A stretch of 26,108 nt of DNA from Flavobacteriales bacterium (GTDB lineage: Bacteria; Bacteroidota; Bacteroidia; Flavobacteriales; UBA7430): NCBI GenBank assembly GCA_024959975.1, contig JANXFM010000086.1, forward strand, positions 1 through 26,108, written 5' to 3'. The first letter of the stretch is position 1; the number at the start of each line of letters is the position of its first letter. Positions 8,101 to 15,829 of the stretch are shown here, piece after piece. A program made the translations under genes and the position numbers. The notes below the pieces were generated by a model. That model searched no databases and was not told the DNA's origin. It saw only the letters and a program-made list of their open reading frames with translations.

Positions 8101-8126
8101 AAAAAAGGGCGATGAAATCGCCCTTT
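8101..8126 (-). terminator. Intrinsic terminator after hemD
   Basis: On the minus strand a 10-bp perfect stem, AAAGGGCGAT/ATCGCCCTTT (8104-8126), encloses a 3-base loop and runs into a TTTTTT tract (8101-8106). It sits 20 bases past the hemD stop and 29 bases before the rnpA ATG, so it separates the two genes. On the plus strand no T-tract follows. Confidence 0.85.
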
Positions 8127-8145
8127 GAACTAAATAATCTCAGAA

Positions 8146-8892
8146 CTATTTTTTATTTACGTCCTTAATGTACTGTTCAAGAGCCATCGTCATTGATGGA
8201 GCCTTTACAGAAGGAGCTTCAATATCTACTTTTAATCCTGCTTCAGCAACTGCCTTTACCGTGGTTTGTCCAAACGCTGCAATACGTGTATCATTCTGAA
8301 CAAAATTCGGGAAGTTTTGAAATAACGACTTAATACCTGAAGGGCTAAAGAAGACGAGAATATCGTAAAAAACATCCTCTAAATCTGAAAGATCACTACA
8401 AACCGTTTTATACAAAATGGCCCTTGTATAATTAATCTTATTATCCTCTAAAAGTTTCGGTATTACAGGCTTTAAAAGATCTGAAGAAGGCAATAAAAAA
8501 TTCTCCGTTTTATGCTTTTTAATCGTATCAATAAGATCTACAAAACGTTGTTTACCGTAATAAATTTTTCTTTTACGATAGGTTATATATTTCTGTAAAT
8601 AAAATGCAATGGCCTCTGACATACAGAAATACTTCATTGCTGTAGGCACCTCAAAACGCATTTCTTCACAAACACGAAAATAATGGTCTACCGCATTACG
8701 GCTTGTTAAAATAACCGCAGTATGGTCTGTAAAAGAAACCTTCTGCTGACGTACATCAGCAGCAAAAACTCCTTCAACATGTATAAAAGGGCGAAAATCT
8801 ACATTCACCTTTTGCTTACGAGCTAAATCATGGTATGGCGAAGCATCGCTCTTAGGCTCTGGCTGAGAAACAAGAATAGTTTTTACTTTCAA
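8146..8892 (-). CDS. hemD: Uroporphyrinogen-III synthase, TTG start
   Basis: HemD closes and isomerises hydroxymethylbilane to uroporphyrinogen III in tetrapyrrole/haem synthesis. The 248-residue protein begins (M)KVKTILVSQPEPK. It has AVILTSRNAVDHYF (59-72) in the first domain and LVFFSPSGIKSLF plus IAAFGQTTVKAVAEAGL in the second, which is the two-lobed HemD pattern. Sequence conservation among HemD proteins is low, but these blocks and the neighbours fit. The start is a TTG (8890-8892). An in-frame TAA lies 12 bases upstream at 8905-8907 and no ATG lies between, while the first residues match the conserved family N-terminus as I remember it, so TTG initiation looks real. It follows the DUF4271 gene and ends at a strong terminator. 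Confidence 0.92.
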   Translation of the reverse strand: MKVKTILVSQPEPKSDASPYHDLARKQKVNVDFRPFIHVEGVFAADVRQQKVSFTDHTAVILTSRNAVDHYFRVCEEMRFEVPTAMKYFCMSEAIAFYLQKYITYRKRKIYYGKQRFVDLIDTIKKHKTENFLLPSSDLLKPVIPKLLEDNKINYTRAILYKTVCSDLSDLEDVFYDILVFFSPSGIKSLFQNFPNFVQNDTRIAAFGQTTVKAVAEAGLKVDIEAPSVKAPSMTMALEQYIKDVNKK

Positions 8893-8952
8893 ACCTTCAA
8901 TTATTTAAGGGGTTCTCTCTTCAAATATAACAGTAACAACTGCAACTGCTAA

Positions 8953-9603
8953 TCAACAATTCAAACCGATAAGTAACCATAAAAACGGCACTATTTCGAA
9001 AGTGCAAAGGTACAAAATAATATATAAACATCCCAAGCCCTCTACTTTTCTCATACGAATAAGAACCTTCATCTTAGCAAGCACTAGTAAGCTCAAAGCA
9101 ATTGATAATAACAGGCTTAAACTATTTTGATTGTAAGCCTCAATAAGATACATGTAGATCGAAGCAAAAACAATTGGACTAAAAAATAAATTCGTGTACT
9201 GTACAGACAACAAACTAAATTCCTGAAACAATTTGTGCTTCCTAAAAAGGAAAGACATAATAAAAAGAGCTGACCATTTAATCAATAAAAAAGAAACTAT
9301 AATAAGGCCCGAATACAAAAACAACAAGGAGTAAGTATTGTATTTTGAACAGTATTCTAAATACATAGAGAGCAGAAAGGAAGCCGACAATAACGATGAC
9401 AAAGATAGTAGGACCATAAAATGATTCGACACTTTACTTTGACGCCCATAATTTATCTGATATTGTTTATTAAATAGAGAGCGAAAGAAGTAGCGCAATC
9501 GACGAGAATCATCATTGTATAAAAGAATATAAATGAAGACAATCACCAAAAAAAGGATTAAAGTCAAAGTAGATTGGGGGGGTTCTCTAAGTATTTCTAT
9601 CAT
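8953..9603 (-). CDS. DUF4271 family integral membrane protein
   Basis: This 216-residue protein is strongly hydrophobic, with about six to seven membrane segments: near 12-29, 60-82, 92-112, 131-155, 160-178 and 188-213. Its N-terminal loop carries YNDDSRRLRYFFRSLFNKQYQ (split: YNDDSRRLRYFF then RSLFNKQYQ), a juxtamembrane basic patch. I assign it to DUF4271 from the overall pattern and because members of this family commonly sit directly upstream of hemD in Flavobacteriia. Function is unknown and no catalytic residues stand out. The ATG at 9603 gives the start MIEILREPPQ. The stop is 60 bases from the hemD start, and the two are probably one transcript. Confidence 0.78.
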   Translation of the reverse strand: MIEILREPPQSTLTLILFLVIVFIYILLYNDDSRRLRYFFRSLFNKQYQINYGRQSKVSNHFMVLLSLSSLLSASFLLSMYLEYCSKYNTYSLLFLYSGLIIVSFLLIKWSALFIMSFLFRKHKLFQEFSLLSVQYTNLFFSPIVFASIYMYLIEAYNQNSLSLLLSIALSLLVLAKMKVLIRMRKVEGLGCLYIILYLCTFEIVPFLWLLIGLNC

Positions 9604-9616
9604 TCTGTGCTTTTTA

Positions 9617-9624
9617 CAAATCTA
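9617..9624 (-). promoter_or_regulatory. Possible -7 element TAGATTTG upstream of the DUF4271 gene
   Basis: On the minus strand TAGATTTG matches TAnnTTTG and lies 13 bases before the ATG at 9603, giving a very short leader. No clear TTG is found at the -33 distance. The rest of the 216-base divergent gap to 9819 is extremely AT-rich and shows no other feature I can support, including for the plus-strand gene. Confidence 0.35.
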
Positions 9625-9819
9625 AAAAAAAGTCGTTCTCCCACATAATATCTATATTTACTTCTAAATATTATTTTGAGAATCAAAAATTATTCAAAAA
9701 ATAATCTACAACATATTAAATACAATTTATTAAAACAAAACAATCAAATTATTACATTCGTAAAGAATTCATAATTATAACAAATCAATACTTTTATTAT
9801 CAAACTTAAAGAAAAAGTT

Positions 9820-10998
9820 ATGGCTACAGATCTGTTTAAAGCTCCTGATTACTATAATTTAGACGACTTACTTAGCGAAGAACATATCATGGTACGCGAT
9901 GCAACACGCGACTGGGTTAAACGTTCCATTTCTCCTATTATTGAGGAAGCTTGCCAAAAGGCAGAATTTCCAAAACAAATCGTTTCCGGATTGGGCGAAA
10001 TTGGGGCTTTTGGACCTTATATTCCGGAGGAATATGGTGGTGCCGGACTAGACCAAATCTCTTATGGTTTAATTATGCAGGAATTGGAAAGAGGAGATTC
10101 CGGAGTTCGCTCTACAGCTTCTGTACAATCTTCATTGGTGATGTACCCTATTTATAAATATGGAAACGAAGAACAAAGAAAAAAATACCTTCCCAAATTA
10201 GCTAGTGGCGAACACCTTGGTTGCTTCGGTTTAACAGAACCAAACCACGGATCTAATCCGAGTGGTATGGAAACTAATTTCAAAGATTTGGGTGACCACT
10301 ATCTTTTAAATGGTGCTAAAATGTGGATCTCTAACGCTCCCTTTGCAGATATCGCTATCGTATGGGCTAAGAGCGAGGAAAATAGAATTCATGGTTTAAT
10401 TGTTGAGCGAGGAATGGAAGGCTTTAGTACTCCTGAAACTCATAATAAATGGTCACTTCGTGCATCAGCTACCGGCGAATTAGTGTTCGACAACGTAAAA
10501 GTTCCTAAAGAAAACCTGCTAGCTAATAAAAGTGGATTAGGTGCTCCACTAGGATGTTTAGATTCAGCACGTTTTGGTATCGCCTGGGGTGCTATTGGTG
10601 CTGCCATGGATTGTTACGACACTGCTTTGCGTTACTCTAAGGAACGGATTCAGTTTGACAAACCAATAGGTGCTTTCCAATTACAACAAAAGAAATTGGC
10701 CGAAATGATTACAGAGATTACGAAAGCTCAATTATTAACTTTTCGTTTAGGGCAGTTACGTAATGAAGGTCGTGCAACTTCTGCTCAAATTTCTATGGCT
10801 AAAAGAAATAATGTTGATATGGCAATGACCATTGCAAGAGATGCGCGTCAAATGTTAGGAGGTATGGGTATTACGGGTGAATACCCAATTATGCGTCATA
10901 TGATGAACCTTGAATCGGTAGTTACTTACGAAGGTACTCATGACATACACTTACTAATTACCGGCATGGATGTTACCGGTTTCAATGCATTCAAATAA
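9820..10998 (+). CDS. gcdH: Glutaryl-CoA dehydrogenase (acyl-CoA dehydrogenase family)
   Basis: This FAD enzyme oxidatively decarboxylates glutaryl-CoA to crotonyl-CoA, the step shared by lysine, hydroxylysine and tryptophan breakdown. The 392-residue protein has the acyl-CoA dehydrogenase layout. Notable blocks are GCFGLTEPNHGSNPSGMET (about 133-151), MWISNAPFADIAIVWAK, CLDSARFGIAWGAIGAA (about 244-260), RIQFDKPIGAFQLQQKKLA, and the C-terminal VTYEGTHDIHLLITGMDVTG (368-387) with catalytic base Glu371. The SARFGIAWG and TYEGTHDIH blocks match glutaryl-CoA dehydrogenase more closely than short- or medium-chain enzymes. It stands alone with its own terminator, and no CoA-transferase or enoyl-CoA hydratase is adjacent, so the pathway role rests on sequence. 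Confidence 0.9.
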   Translation: MATDLFKAPDYYNLDDLLSEEHIMVRDATRDWVKRSISPIIEEACQKAEFPKQIVSGLGEIGAFGPYIPEEYGGAGLDQISYGLIMQELERGDSGVRSTASVQSSLVMYPIYKYGNEEQRKKYLPKLASGEHLGCFGLTEPNHGSNPSGMETNFKDLGDHYLLNGAKMWISNAPFADIAIVWAKSEENRIHGLIVERGMEGFSTPETHNKWSLRASATGELVFDNVKVPKENLLANKSGLGAPLGCLDSARFGIAWGAIGAAMDCYDTALRYSKERIQFDKPIGAFQLQQKKLAEMITEITKAQLLTFRLGQLRNEGRATSAQISMAKRNNVDMAMTIARDARQMLGGMGITGEYPIMRHMMNLESVVTYEGTHDIHLLITGMDVTGFNAFK

Positions 10999-11055
10999 GA
11001 AATCTAAAAATTAGAATTAAAAAATATCTGCTAAGCAGAGTTCTAAATATTACAT

Positions 11056-11087
11056 AAAAAGCTTCCTGCGTTGCAGGAAACTTTTTT
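11056..11087 (+). terminator. Intrinsic terminator after gcdH
   Basis: A 7-bp GC-containing stem, TTCCTGC/GCAGGAA (11063-11079), with loop GTT is followed by CTTTTTT. The A-rich 5' flank can extend the stem by pairing with the T-tract. It lies about 60 bases past the gcdH stop and about 70 bases before the histidine kinase, separating the two transcripts. Confidence 0.85.
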
Positions 11088-11156
11088 CTATCACAAATTC
11101 CTGAAGCAACATATTTCGTCGCGTAAGTTGTCGAGTTATTTAAGTACTTTTATAAG

Positions 11157-12419
11157 ATGAAAAATCGCGCAATTCGAAATATTGCTATTTTAGGGAGTAT
11201 CGCCATAGCAGGAATTATAAGTGTTCAAATCTATTGGATTAGTCAAGCTTTAAATTTGAACCAGAAGCAGTTTCAAGAAGATGTATTTATATCCTTAAAA
11301 AGAGTTGCAGAACGAATTTCAGAATACAATAAAATGGATTTCCCCGTAGCAAATCCGGTAAAACAAATCTCTTCCGACTACTATATTGTGAATATTAGGG
11401 AAGCCATAGATGCAAATATTTTAGAGCTGTATTTACGCAACGAGTTTGGAAAAATGAATATTCAAACGGATTACGAATATGCAATTTACGATTGCTCTAG
11501 CGAAAAAATGGTTTACGGAGCATACGTCTCTTTTCAAAAAAATAAAAGTAAAATTAGTGTCGGTGATCTTCCTAAATACGATGAATTCATCTATTATTTC
11601 GGAGTGAACTTCCCAAAACAAACCTCTTATTTGATGGCGGGGAATAAATTGTGGGTTTTCTTCTCTTGCTTATTACTTCTTACCGTTTTGTTCTTCGTAT
11701 ATGCACTAAATATTATCCTTCGTCAAAAGCGTTTATCTGAACTCCAAAAAGATTTTATTAATAATATGACGCATGAGTTTAAAACGCCTATATCAACGAT
11801 TCTTATAGCTTCGGATGCCCTACTTGAAGATGAACAAATAAAAAAAGAAAAAAATTTAAGCAACTATTCGCAAATTATAAAAGAGCAAAATGAGCGGCTA
11901 AACAGACAAGTAGAAAAAGTGCTGCAGGTGGCTGAAATAGAAAGAGGAAATATAGAACTAAAAAAAGAAAAAATAAGCCTGCATGAGTGCATAAAATCAA
12001 TAGTTAACAGCGTTGACCTTAAACTTAAAAAAAGAGGGGGAAGTGTAAAAACAAACCTGATAGCCACAGATGATGTCATCGATTGTGACAAACTCCATTT
12101 AACCAACATTCTTTATAACATTATTGACAATAGCTTAAAATATACAAGTGCAAAACCAAAAATATTTATTGAAACTTCAGAAATGGAAAGGTTTTTGTAC
12201 TTAAAGGTTTCAGATAATGGAATTGGTATTGCTCAAAAGCACATTCTCGAAGTGAAAAAAAAGTTCTACCGAGTTCCAACTGGAAGAATTCATAACGTGA
12301 AAGGATTTGGTTTAGGCTTGTATTATGTAAATCAAGTTTGCAAAGCTCATCACTGGCAGTGGAGTATCAAAAGTGAAACAGGAGAAGGTACAAGTATACT
12401 TTTCGAAATTAAGCGATAA
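11157..12419 (+). CDS. Two-component sensor histidine kinase
   Basis: This membrane kinase of 420 residues has one transmembrane segment at about 9-29 and another at about 165-188. They enclose a roughly 135-residue periplasmic sensor region with no domain I recognise. The cytoplasmic part has a HisKA dimerisation helix with NNMTHEFKTPIST (phosphoacceptor His206), then a HATPase_c domain with N-box NIIDNSLKY (321-329), G1 box DNGIGI (353-358), F-box KKFYRVPTG and G2 box GFGLGL (383-388). All catalytic boxes look intact. The architecture resembles RprX-type kinases of Bacteroides, but that is an inference. The response regulator begins 2 bases after its stop, so they are one operon. The signal sensed is unknown. 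Confidence 0.93.
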   Translation: MKNRAIRNIAILGSIAIAGIISVQIYWISQALNLNQKQFQEDVFISLKRVAERISEYNKMDFPVANPVKQISSDYYIVNIREAIDANILELYLRNEFGKMNIQTDYEYAIYDCSSEKMVYGAYVSFQKNKSKISVGDLPKYDEFIYYFGVNFPKQTSYLMAGNKLWVFFSCLLLLTVLFFVYALNIILRQKRLSELQKDFINNMTHEFKTPISTILIASDALLEDEQIKKEKNLSNYSQIIKEQNERLNRQVEKVLQVAEIERGNIELKKEKISLHECIKSIVNSVDLKLKKRGGSVKTNLIATDDVIDCDKLHLTNILYNIIDNSLKYTSAKPKIFIETSEMERFLYLKVSDNGIGIAQKHILEVKKKFYRVPTGRIHNVKGFGLGLYYVNQVCKAHHWQWSIKSETGEGTSILFEIKR

Positions 12420-12421
12420 CA

Positions 12422-13102
12422 ATGGTCAAAATTTTATACGTAGAAGATGATTTAAGTTTAAGTTACGTAACGCGTGATCAACTTGAAAAACGCGATTACG
12501 AAGTTGTTTATTGCGATAATGGCAAAGAAGCTTATGACGTTTTCAAAAAACACATTTTCGATATTTGTATTTTTGATGTGATGCTTCCGGAAATGGATGG
12601 TTTTGAACTAGCTAAAAAAATTAGAGTAGAAAATAAGCATATTCCGATCATTTTCCTTACTGCTCGTTCTATGCAAGAAGATAAAATAGAAGGTTTAAAA
12701 CTGGGTGGCGACGACTACCTCACAAAACCTTTTAATATCGAAGAGTTGTGCCTTAAAATAGAGATTTTTTTAAGACGCAAAGAAGTAAGTAAAGAGCTTC
12801 ATGATTCCTACAAAATAGGTTGCTATCATTTAGATGTAAAAGAGCAAAAATTATGTTTAGGAAAAAAGGAAAGAACACTAACCTTAAAAGAAGCAAAACT
12901 TTTATCACTTCTTACCCAAAAAGAAAATACAATTATCAAACGGGAAAACATTCTCATTAATCTTTGGGGGAAAGACGACTACTTTCTCGGAAGAAGTTTA
13001 GATGTTTTTATTTCTAGACTCCGTAAATACTTGAAAGATGATGAGAATATATCTATTGAAAATATTAGAGGTGTAGGATTTAAACTAAATATAAATTCAT
13101 AG
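12422..13102 (+). CDS. OmpR/PhoB-family response regulator
   Basis: This DNA-binding response regulator of 226 residues is the partner of the histidine kinase directly upstream. The receiver domain (about 3-115) has the acidic pair Asp9-Asp10, phosphoacceptor Asp52 in IFDVMLPEMDG, Thr80 in FLTAR and Lys102 in YLTKPF. A winged-helix trans_reg_C domain fills about 130-226. It includes LTLKEAKLLSLL, the recognition-helix region RSLDVFISRLRKYL, and the wing IENIRGVGFKL. It ends 111 bases before the next gene. The targets are not evident, and no repeated operator-like sequence near this operon stands out. Confidence 0.95.
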   Translation: MVKILYVEDDLSLSYVTRDQLEKRDYEVVYCDNGKEAYDVFKKHIFDICIFDVMLPEMDGFELAKKIRVENKHIPIIFLTARSMQEDKIEGLKLGGDDYLTKPFNIEELCLKIEIFLRRKEVSKELHDSYKIGCYHLDVKEQKLCLGKKERTLTLKEAKLLSLLTQKENTIIKRENILINLWGKDDYFLGRSLDVFISRLRKYLKDDENISIENIRGVGFKLNINS

Positions 13103-13213
13103 TACCAAGATCACACAAAAACACTTTCAAGCCCCACTCGATAAAAGTGCTCATAATACTTTTTAATTTAAAAAATTTTAGCTATCTTATTGGTAGTTAA
13201 GTTAATACAATAA

Positions 13214-13846
13214 ATGGGAGTTGTTCAAGCACGTTTTTGGAGAAGAATTTATCTAGGGATTTCGCTATCGCTCGGAATAATATCGCCTTTGATTTGTTGG
13301 TATATGATTCCAGACTTTAACCCGATAACAAAACCACTTTCTTATTTTGGGGTTGCTGAACTCACTGCCTGGTATTGGAATGCTTCGCTGATAATTATTG
13401 CATTTGGCATTTATTTAAATGCAAAAAAATCTTTGCCTCGTTATTTTAAAAAGACAGGGAACCTGAAAGTCTTGCGCATTCTCTTGTCCATTTCTTTTGT
13501 TGCACTTTGTTTAACAGCTATTGTGTCCATGGATAATTCATTGCTTCACAGAATATCAGCATCTACTTTCTTTTTAACGTACAACTTATTTGTTTTCTGC
13601 TTTGGATTCTTTCGATCTTCAAAATACGTCCGCAAAGGAATATTTTCGATGATTATTGGCTCCTTGATGTTACTGAGCTCATTATTGTTATTACCACTCC
13701 CTAGCTCCGGAGTATTTGAAATTATCTATTTCTTACTATTACTCTTCTGGAATGGAACCCTATTTTATAAAAGAGTAAAAACAGAAGATCGATCCATGGA
13801 TAAAAAATTGGTAGAAGCAAAAACTACGCCCACTGCAATTTCTTAA
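13214..13846 (+). CDS. DUF998-like integral membrane protein
   Basis: This 210-residue hydrophobic protein has about six predicted membrane segments: near 13-30, 52-67, 85-103, 112-132, 140-162 and 165-185. It ends in a short hydrophilic cytoplasmic-looking tail. The opening arrangement, with a helix followed by PDFNPITKPLSYFGVAE and another helix, resembles DUF998 proteins, where a similar loop follows the first helix. No enzymatic motif is visible. It stands as a single gene between the two-component system and serS. I can find no clean promoter or terminator for it, and its function is unknown. Confidence 0.6.
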   Translation: MGVVQARFWRRIYLGISLSLGIISPLICWYMIPDFNPITKPLSYFGVAELTAWYWNASLIIIAFGIYLNAKKSLPRYFKKTGNLKVLRILLSISFVALCLTAIVSMDNSLLHRISASTFFLTYNLFVFCFGFFRSSKYVRKGIFSMIIGSLMLLSSLLLLPLPSSGVFEIIYFLLLLFWNGTLFYKRVKTEDRSMDKKLVEAKTTPTAIS

Positions 13847-13897
13847 AACTCGCCTGGTAGTAACATTTTAGCTATAGAACTAAACTTTCGCCACTGC

Positions 13898-13931
13898 TTG
13901 CAATCTGTTTCCATGTAATGTCTTATTTTTG
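13898..13931 (+). promoter_or_regulatory. Bacteroidota-type promoter of serS
   Basis: A TTG at 13898-13900 and a perfect -7 element TATTTTTG at 13924-13931 are separated by 23 bases, at the upper limit of the accepted TTG/TAnnTTTG spacing. Transcription would begin near 13937. This puts an upstream in-frame ATG (13918) inside the promoter and so supports the serS start at 13951. Confidence 0.65.
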
Positions 13932-13950
13932 TTTGCCTAAACAACAGAAC

Positions 13951-15219
13951 ATGTTACAAGTTGCGTATATCAGAGAGCATAAGGACGAAGTCATCCAAAA
14001 ATTAGCGATAAAAAACTTCGATGCCGAAAATATTATCGATGAACTAATTTCATTAGATGAAAAAAGACGTAAGACACAGGCTGAACATGATGATACACTT
14101 GCAGAATCCAATAAGCTATCGAAAGAGATCGGTATGCTTTACAAATCGGGAAATGTAGACGAAGCCAACGCTAAAAAAGCAGAAACAGCTGACTTAAAAG
14201 AAAAGTCAAAGCAGTTAAGTCAGTTTCTTTCAGAGACTCAAGATGCACTAAAAGACAAGCTTGTACAAATTCCAAACATCCCTCACGAGTCAGTTCCAGC
14301 AGGAAATTCTGAAGAGGATAATAAAATTGTGAGTCAGGAAGGTGACATCCCTGATTTGGGTGACCATGCAAAACCTCACTGGGAACTTGTAGCCGAAAAA
14401 AATATCATAGACTTTGAATTGGGTGTTAAAATTACTGGTGCCGGATTCCCTGTTTACCGAGGAAAAGGGGCAAGACTTCAACGTGCTTTAATCAACTATT
14501 TCTTAGACAAGAACATTGAGGCAGGATATGAAGAAGTAATGCCTCCTCACATGGTAAATGAAGCTTCAGGTTTTGGCACAGGACAATTGCCGGACAAAGA
14601 GGGGCAGATGTACCATGTTACAGAAGACAATTTATACCTTATCCCTACGGCCGAAGTTCCGGTAACAAACATCTTTAGAGATGTGATCGTGAAAAAAGAA
14701 GACTTACCTATCAAGTGTACGGCTTACACGCCTTGTTTCCGTAGAGAAGCAGGTTCGTATGGGAAAGATGTAAGAGGATTAAACCGCTTACACCAATTTG
14801 ACAAAGTTGAGATCGTTCAAATTCAACACCCGGATGAATCATACAAGACTTTAGATACGATGGTAGCACATGTTGCAGGAATTTTACGCGAGCTTGGATT
14901 GCCATTTAGAATTCTTCAATTGTGTGGTGGTGACATTAGTTTCACCTCTTCCCTTACTTACGATTTCGAAGTTTATTCTACAGCACAAGACAAGTGGTTG
15001 GAAGTAAGCTCGGTTTCTAATTTCGAAAGTTACCAGTCGAATCGATTGAAATTACGATTTAGAGATGAAGACAAAAAAACCAAACTTTGTCACAGTTTAA
15101 ACGGATCTTCATTAGCGCTTCCAAGAATTATGGCGGCCCTTATAGAAAACTATCAGGATGCGGATGGAATTAACATCCCTGAAGTCCTGGTTCCTTATTG
15201 TGGATTCGATAAAATCTAA
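13951..15219 (+). CDS. serS: Serine--tRNA ligase
   Basis: SerRS charges tRNA-Ser with serine, and also charges selenocysteine tRNA where present. The 422-residue class II synthetase begins MLQVAYIREHKDEV. Its long N-terminal antiparallel coiled coil (about 25-110) contacts tRNA. The catalytic domain has motif 2 in TPCFRREAGSYGKDVRGL and motif 3 near LNGSSLALPRIMAALIENYQ, and the serine-binding PTAEVPVTN is present. I reject the longer reading from 13918 because its first ATG lies upstream of the promoter's -7 element and adds a non-conserved MSYFCLPKQQN extension. It has its own promoter and a strong terminator just past the stop. All motifs look intact. Confidence 0.97.
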   Translation: MLQVAYIREHKDEVIQKLAIKNFDAENIIDELISLDEKRRKTQAEHDDTLAESNKLSKEIGMLYKSGNVDEANAKKAETADLKEKSKQLSQFLSETQDALKDKLVQIPNIPHESVPAGNSEEDNKIVSQEGDIPDLGDHAKPHWELVAEKNIIDFELGVKITGAGFPVYRGKGARLQRALINYFLDKNIEAGYEEVMPPHMVNEASGFGTGQLPDKEGQMYHVTEDNLYLIPTAEVPVTNIFRDVIVKKEDLPIKCTAYTPCFRREAGSYGKDVRGLNRLHQFDKVEIVQIQHPDESYKTLDTMVAHVAGILRELGLPFRILQLCGGDISFTSSLTYDFEVYSTAQDKWLEVSSVSNFESYQSNRLKLRFRDEDKKTKLCHSLNGSSLALPRIMAALIENYQDADGINIPEVLVPYCGFDKI

Positions 15220-15225
15220 TAACTT

Positions 15226-15253
15226 AACCGGAGCAAAGCCTCCGGTTTTTTTT
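15226..15253 (+). terminator. Intrinsic terminator after serS
   Basis: A perfect 8-bp stem, AACCGGAG/CTCCGGTT (15226-15247), with a 6-base loop runs into eight T's (15246-15253). It begins 7 bases after the serS stop and ends only 3 bases before the ATG of the lipoprotein gene (15257), so it may also control how much read-through reaches the downstream operon. Confidence 0.88.
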
Positions 15254-15256
15254 AGC

Positions 15257-15829
15257 ATGTTTAAACACTTTTTTCACATATCAATCCTAGCGATTCTATT
15301 TTCTTCTTGTCAGGAAATAAACATCAATAAAGAAGTGAAGTACACTACACTTCTCGATTCTGTATTATTTCATCAACAGGAACTCATAGACAATATTGAT
15401 ACTGTTAAAATCAATTCTTATGTGCAAAAAGCCAAGGAACGTATACGATTGTTTGAGAGTCCGAGCCTGAACGACTTTCAAAAACAATGGCTTCACCACG
15501 AGAAATTAGCTTACCAAAAAATTTATACGGGCTTAGATGATTTTAATAAACAAATGGACTCATTAGAAAGAGAATTCAACTATTCTAAATCTCAAATTCA
15601 GGCACTAAAAGAAGACCTGGTACACAGGCACCTCAATAAAGAGCTGTTCAACGCATATTTTACAGACGAGCAAAAAGCACTTGCCGAACTAAATATTTTA
15701 ACTGAAAAGCTGCACAAAATATACACCGAAAACCTAAATAATTTTGACTCACTAGAATTTAAACTTCAAGGTATTCTAATTCAATTAGACGCTCTACAAA
15801 GTAACCATGCAGAACCAACTGAAAAATAA
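15257..15829 (+). CDS. Putative lipoprotein, alpha-helical, unknown function
   Basis: I do not recognise this 190-residue protein. It has a lipoprotein signal peptide: charged start MFKHFFH, hydrophobic ISILAILF, then a lipobox-like FSSC with Cys17 as the lipidation site. The mature part is highly polar and mostly helical. It is rich in Lys, Glu, Gln and Leu, with probable coiled coil around 90-185 (DDFNKQMDSLEREFNYSKSQ, then a second helix), suggesting an adaptor or a partner-binding role in the envelope. A longer reading back to 15158 lies in the serS coding end and is unlikely. Its last 23 bases overlap the TPR gene in another frame, which suggests tight coupled expression of the two. No promoter fits between serS and its ATG. 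Confidence 0.75.
   Translation: MFKHFFHISILAILFSSCQEININKEVKYTTLLDSVLFHQQELIDNIDTVKINSYVQKAKERIRLFESPSLNDFQKQWLHHEKLAYQKIYTGLDDFNKQMDSLEREFNYSKSQIQALKEDLVHRHLNKELFNAYFTDEQKALAELNILTEKLHKIYTENLNNFDSLEFKLQGILIQLDALQSNHAEPTEK

Noticed and set aside
11128..11152. TTG plus TACTTTTA as a promoter of the histidine kinase
   Set aside because: Spacing is 14 bases and the -7 element has a mismatch and nearly abuts the ATG.
13122..13149. Weak hairpin CACTTT/AAAGTG after the response regulator, as a terminator
   Set aside because: The stem is only 6 bp and AT-rich, the loop is 16 bases and no T-tract follows directly.
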